This document shows, piece after piece, positions 63,201-64,000 of a stretch of DNA of 64,000 nt; position 1 is the first letter of the stretch, and the number at the start of each line of letters is the position of its first letter. The notes under the pieces were generated by a model. It had not been told where the DNA came from. It made no database searches and saw only the letters and a list, made by a program, of their open reading frames with translations. A program made the translations under genes and the position numbers. Source of the stretch: Kiritimatiellia bacterium (GTDB lineage: Bacteria; Verrucomicrobiota; Kiritimatiellia; UBA8416; YA12-FULL-48-11); NCBI GenBank assembly GCA_028716365.1, contig JAQUPZ010000009.1, positions 124,001 through 188,000 on the forward strand. The letters are read 5' to 3'.

Positions 63201-63397
63201 TTCCACGACCAGAATGGCGTTCCGCGGTATTCACTGGTCGGATCTTCGAATAGTTTTGGATCAAGCATTTCTGATTTATTTTTCGGATAAAGCTGATATT
63301 CACTTCTGGCAAACACCATAGTTCCAACAAACATCATCAAAACCGTTACAGTAGAAAATACCAGCCCTTGATAAATACGAATATTTCCAACATGCAT
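60263..63397 (-). CDS. Secreted GH106-like glycoside hydrolase (alpha-L-rhamnosidase type)
   Basis: About 1044 aa from the ATG at 63395-63397; an ATG six codons earlier exists, but AAGGGAG lies just before the inner one. Signal peptide GLVFSTVTVLMMFVGTMVFA. The mature start, GTPFWSWNCKLDKEQLLRQL, GFGGAHMHVRVGLDTEYMGD and AWLYDEDRWPSGSAGGIVTR are the usual opening of the GH106 / large rhamnosidase-like family. IFTDEPEYGAVRLPKK holds a candidate catalytic acid pair. The C-terminal third is built of beta-sandwiches that bind sugar (GTHELMMSIGMTKKNNIEWS). It would cleave rhamnosides or related sugars in the periplasm or outside. Cotranscribed with the DUF5009 gene downstream. Confidence 0.8.
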   Translation of the reverse strand: MHVGNIRIYQGLVFSTVTVLMMFVGTMVFARSEYQLYPKNKSEMLDPKLFEDPTSEYRGTPFWSWNCKLDKEQLLRQLDSLKEMGFGGAHMHVRVGLDTEYMGDEYMSCIKACVDKAQKESMLAWLYDEDRWPSGSAGGIVTRDESLRQRKLVLTMKENPACGPFVGRYEVVLDKGCLLSYRRLKKDEEAVKNAQVWCAYVGKNDPSPWFNNQTYVDSMNPKAIKRFIKVTHERYASVIGDRMGTVVPAIFTDEPEYGAVRLPKKSDEKGDRSLPFTDDYTSTYKKAYGEKLEDKLPELFWELPDGRISVTRYQFYDHASERFASTFGDLIGKWCDKHRIALTGHLMAEQTLGSQTGKVGDALRGLRGFQLPGIDMLCDHMEFTTAKQAQTIAHQYGRPGVLSELYGVTAWDFDFVGHKAQGDWQAALGITVRVPHLAWVSMAGEAKRDYPAAIGWQSPWYKEYPLIENHFSRINTVITRGKPLVRIGVIHPIESYWLFMGPGDKTGEEKGRQDKAFLDVTEWMLRGMLDFDYISEALLPKQCPHAGTKELKVGAMAYDAVLVPWLTTIRSTTLDRLEKFAVAGGKIIFAGQIPKLVDAVPSDRAVKLAEKCIRVDWDKDRIVEAFAPFREIEVVEAGKRADCFLYQIRNDGTRRHVFVCNLDRENQHDASVRIKGDWSMTLLDTFTGKMAQLASRRDGDCTVLDWPFFAHGHLLVSLEPGWRAGGMKSESKVWGGDVKLAGPVGLTLAQSNVLLLDQAAWRLNDEPWQPVEEILRIDRAVRKKLNIPVRGGGMAQPWTVNEKVTELGRLEIKYTIKIDVKVESPRLAVEEPDNMYITLDGKPVDNKVIGWWVDEAIKTIQLPSLNSGTHELMMSIGMTKKNNIEWSYLLGDFGVELNGREAKLVAVPKQLSIGDWAKQGLAFYSGNLTYHFTFEGQDQEMAVEVANFKGPLTSLALDGKPVGRIAFAPWRLELGRVGKGVHKLDITVFGNRINEFGPVHSTKTPKGYWAGSGSWYTSGAGWSYDYQLKPLGLMAEPVIKVLAK

Positions 63398-63462
63398 AAC
63401 TTTTTCTCCCTTCATTAATTATTTTCTTAAACTTTAATTATAAATCCGTTAATTCCGCAAAA

Positions 63463-64000
63463 CTACTTACCGGTAAAATCCAGACATGTACCTTCCTTGG
63501 CACTCCGCACATAAACACGCCCATCACTGAAAGCAGGCGTGGACCAGCTCTTACCGGTAACTGCCTGTACCCTGGCTATTTCCTTATAGGCTGTTGGTAC
63601 GGCTTCAATCAGCACGAGTTGTCCATCATCGGCGAGGGCGAGAAGCTTATTATTGACAAGAATAACATTGCCGGGCCCGAAACCGGGTTGTTCCCACATG
63701 ACTTTGCCTGTAGCCAGTTCCACGCATTTCATCGGACCAGTCTTGAATTGTTTAAAGCTGAACATCCCATAGAGATAACCATCCTTGCAGACCGGTGTGC
63801 TCCAGTGGTTGGCAATCGGTTTGTTACCGGGAATTTTCCACATTTCCGTTGCCTTTAAACCACTGCCTTCCCTGGAAATTTTACAGGCACCACTGCCTAC
63901 ATCATAACCCGCGGAACAATACACGATGTCACCGGAAACCACAGGCGAGATCGCGGTGGATACCTTGAAATTGAACGGAAATTTCCACAGCAATTTACCA
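63463..64000 (-). CDS. PQQ-like beta-propeller repeat protein (N-terminus beyond window edge)
   Basis: About 179 codons open to the window edge and ending at 63463. Blades are visible: STAISPVVSGDIVYCSAGYD, WSTPVCKDGYLYGMFSFKQF, CVELATGKVMWEQPGFGPGN and STPAFSDGRVYVRSAKEGTC, each with the DGxxY and ATGKxxW pattern of PQQ/quinoprotein alcohol dehydrogenase-like repeats. No catalytic residues can be seen in this part. Secreted outer-surface binding or sensing is usual for this class in PVC bacteria. It is 65 nt upstream of the GH106-like gene in the same direction and thus may be in the same operon. Confidence 0.8.
   Translation of the reverse strand, partial: GKLLWKFPFNFKVSTAISPVVSGDIVYCSAGYDVGSGACKISREGSGLKATEMWKIPGNKPIANHWSTPVCKDGYLYGMFSFKQFKTGPMKCVELATGKVMWEQPGFGPGNVILVNNKLLALADDGQLVLIEAVPTAYKEIARVQAVTGKSWSTPAFSDGRVYVRSAKEGTCLDFTGK

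Overview
The window is a chromosomal stretch from a Gram-negative bacterium (outer-membrane beta-barrel proteins, lipoprotein-type PstS, exported enzymes). The gene mix (GH106-like glycosidase, DUF5009-type membrane acyltransferase, PQQ-type beta-propeller, non-pyrrolysine MttB-family protein, huge glycan locus) suggests a member of the PVC group (Kiritimatiellota, Lentisphaerota or Verrucomicrobiota). That assignment is an inference from gene content; no rRNA or other marker gene is present. I recognised no tRNA, rRNA, CRISPR array or intact transposase.

Region 1 (1-42.7 kb, almost entirely minus strand) is one very large surface-polysaccharide locus. In transcription order it starts with sulfate activation (cysC, cysD, cysNC), then two tandem paralogous GT4 glycosyltransferases, a GbsR/MarR-type regulator with palindromes in front of it, and the Wzm/Wzt ABC exporter. 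About 29 glycan-building genes follow: GT4 and GT2 transferases, four large membrane transferases of GT39-like build, a GtrB-like polyprenyl-phosphate sugar synthase, eight SAM methyltransferases (two FkbM type), two sulfotransferase-like proteins (a third lies upstream of cysC), two B12-binding radical SAM proteins, and a nonulosonic (sialic-like) acid module of NeuB plus a NeuA-phosphatase fusion. Many genes overlap by 4 nt (ATGA or GTGA), as in a long operon. Together they would make, methylate, sulfate and export a complex polysaccharide. PAPS for the sulfotransferases would come from the Cys proteins at the head of the locus; no PAPS reductase is seen. The locus also holds small dead pieces of its own gene families (at about 1.7, 13.9, 17.5 and 19.2 kb), signs of repeated recombination.

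Region 2 (42.7-49.1 kb): an orphan plus-strand methyltransferase, then a graveyard holding the 3' end of a porin gene and the 5' end of a second cysC. Next comes an Rrf2-pstS-pstC-pstA-pstB-DUF2490 cluster on the minus strand. The Rrf2 gene and pstS are each preceded by a perfect 25-bp inverted repeat of the same geometry and partly the same sequence, probably the Rrf2 operator.

Region 3 (49.1-59.1 kb): a GT2 transferase, then on the plus strand an MttB-family methyltransferase, an exported iron superoxide dismutase, and a four-gene two-component cluster (multi-PAS/GAF sensor kinase, Rcp1-like receiver, receiver-LuxR regulator, receiver-PAS-kinase).

Region 4 (59.1-64 kb, minus strand): a DUF5009/HGSNAT-like membrane protein, a secreted GH106-like glycosidase and the C-terminal part of a PQQ-like beta-propeller protein, probably for glycan breakdown.
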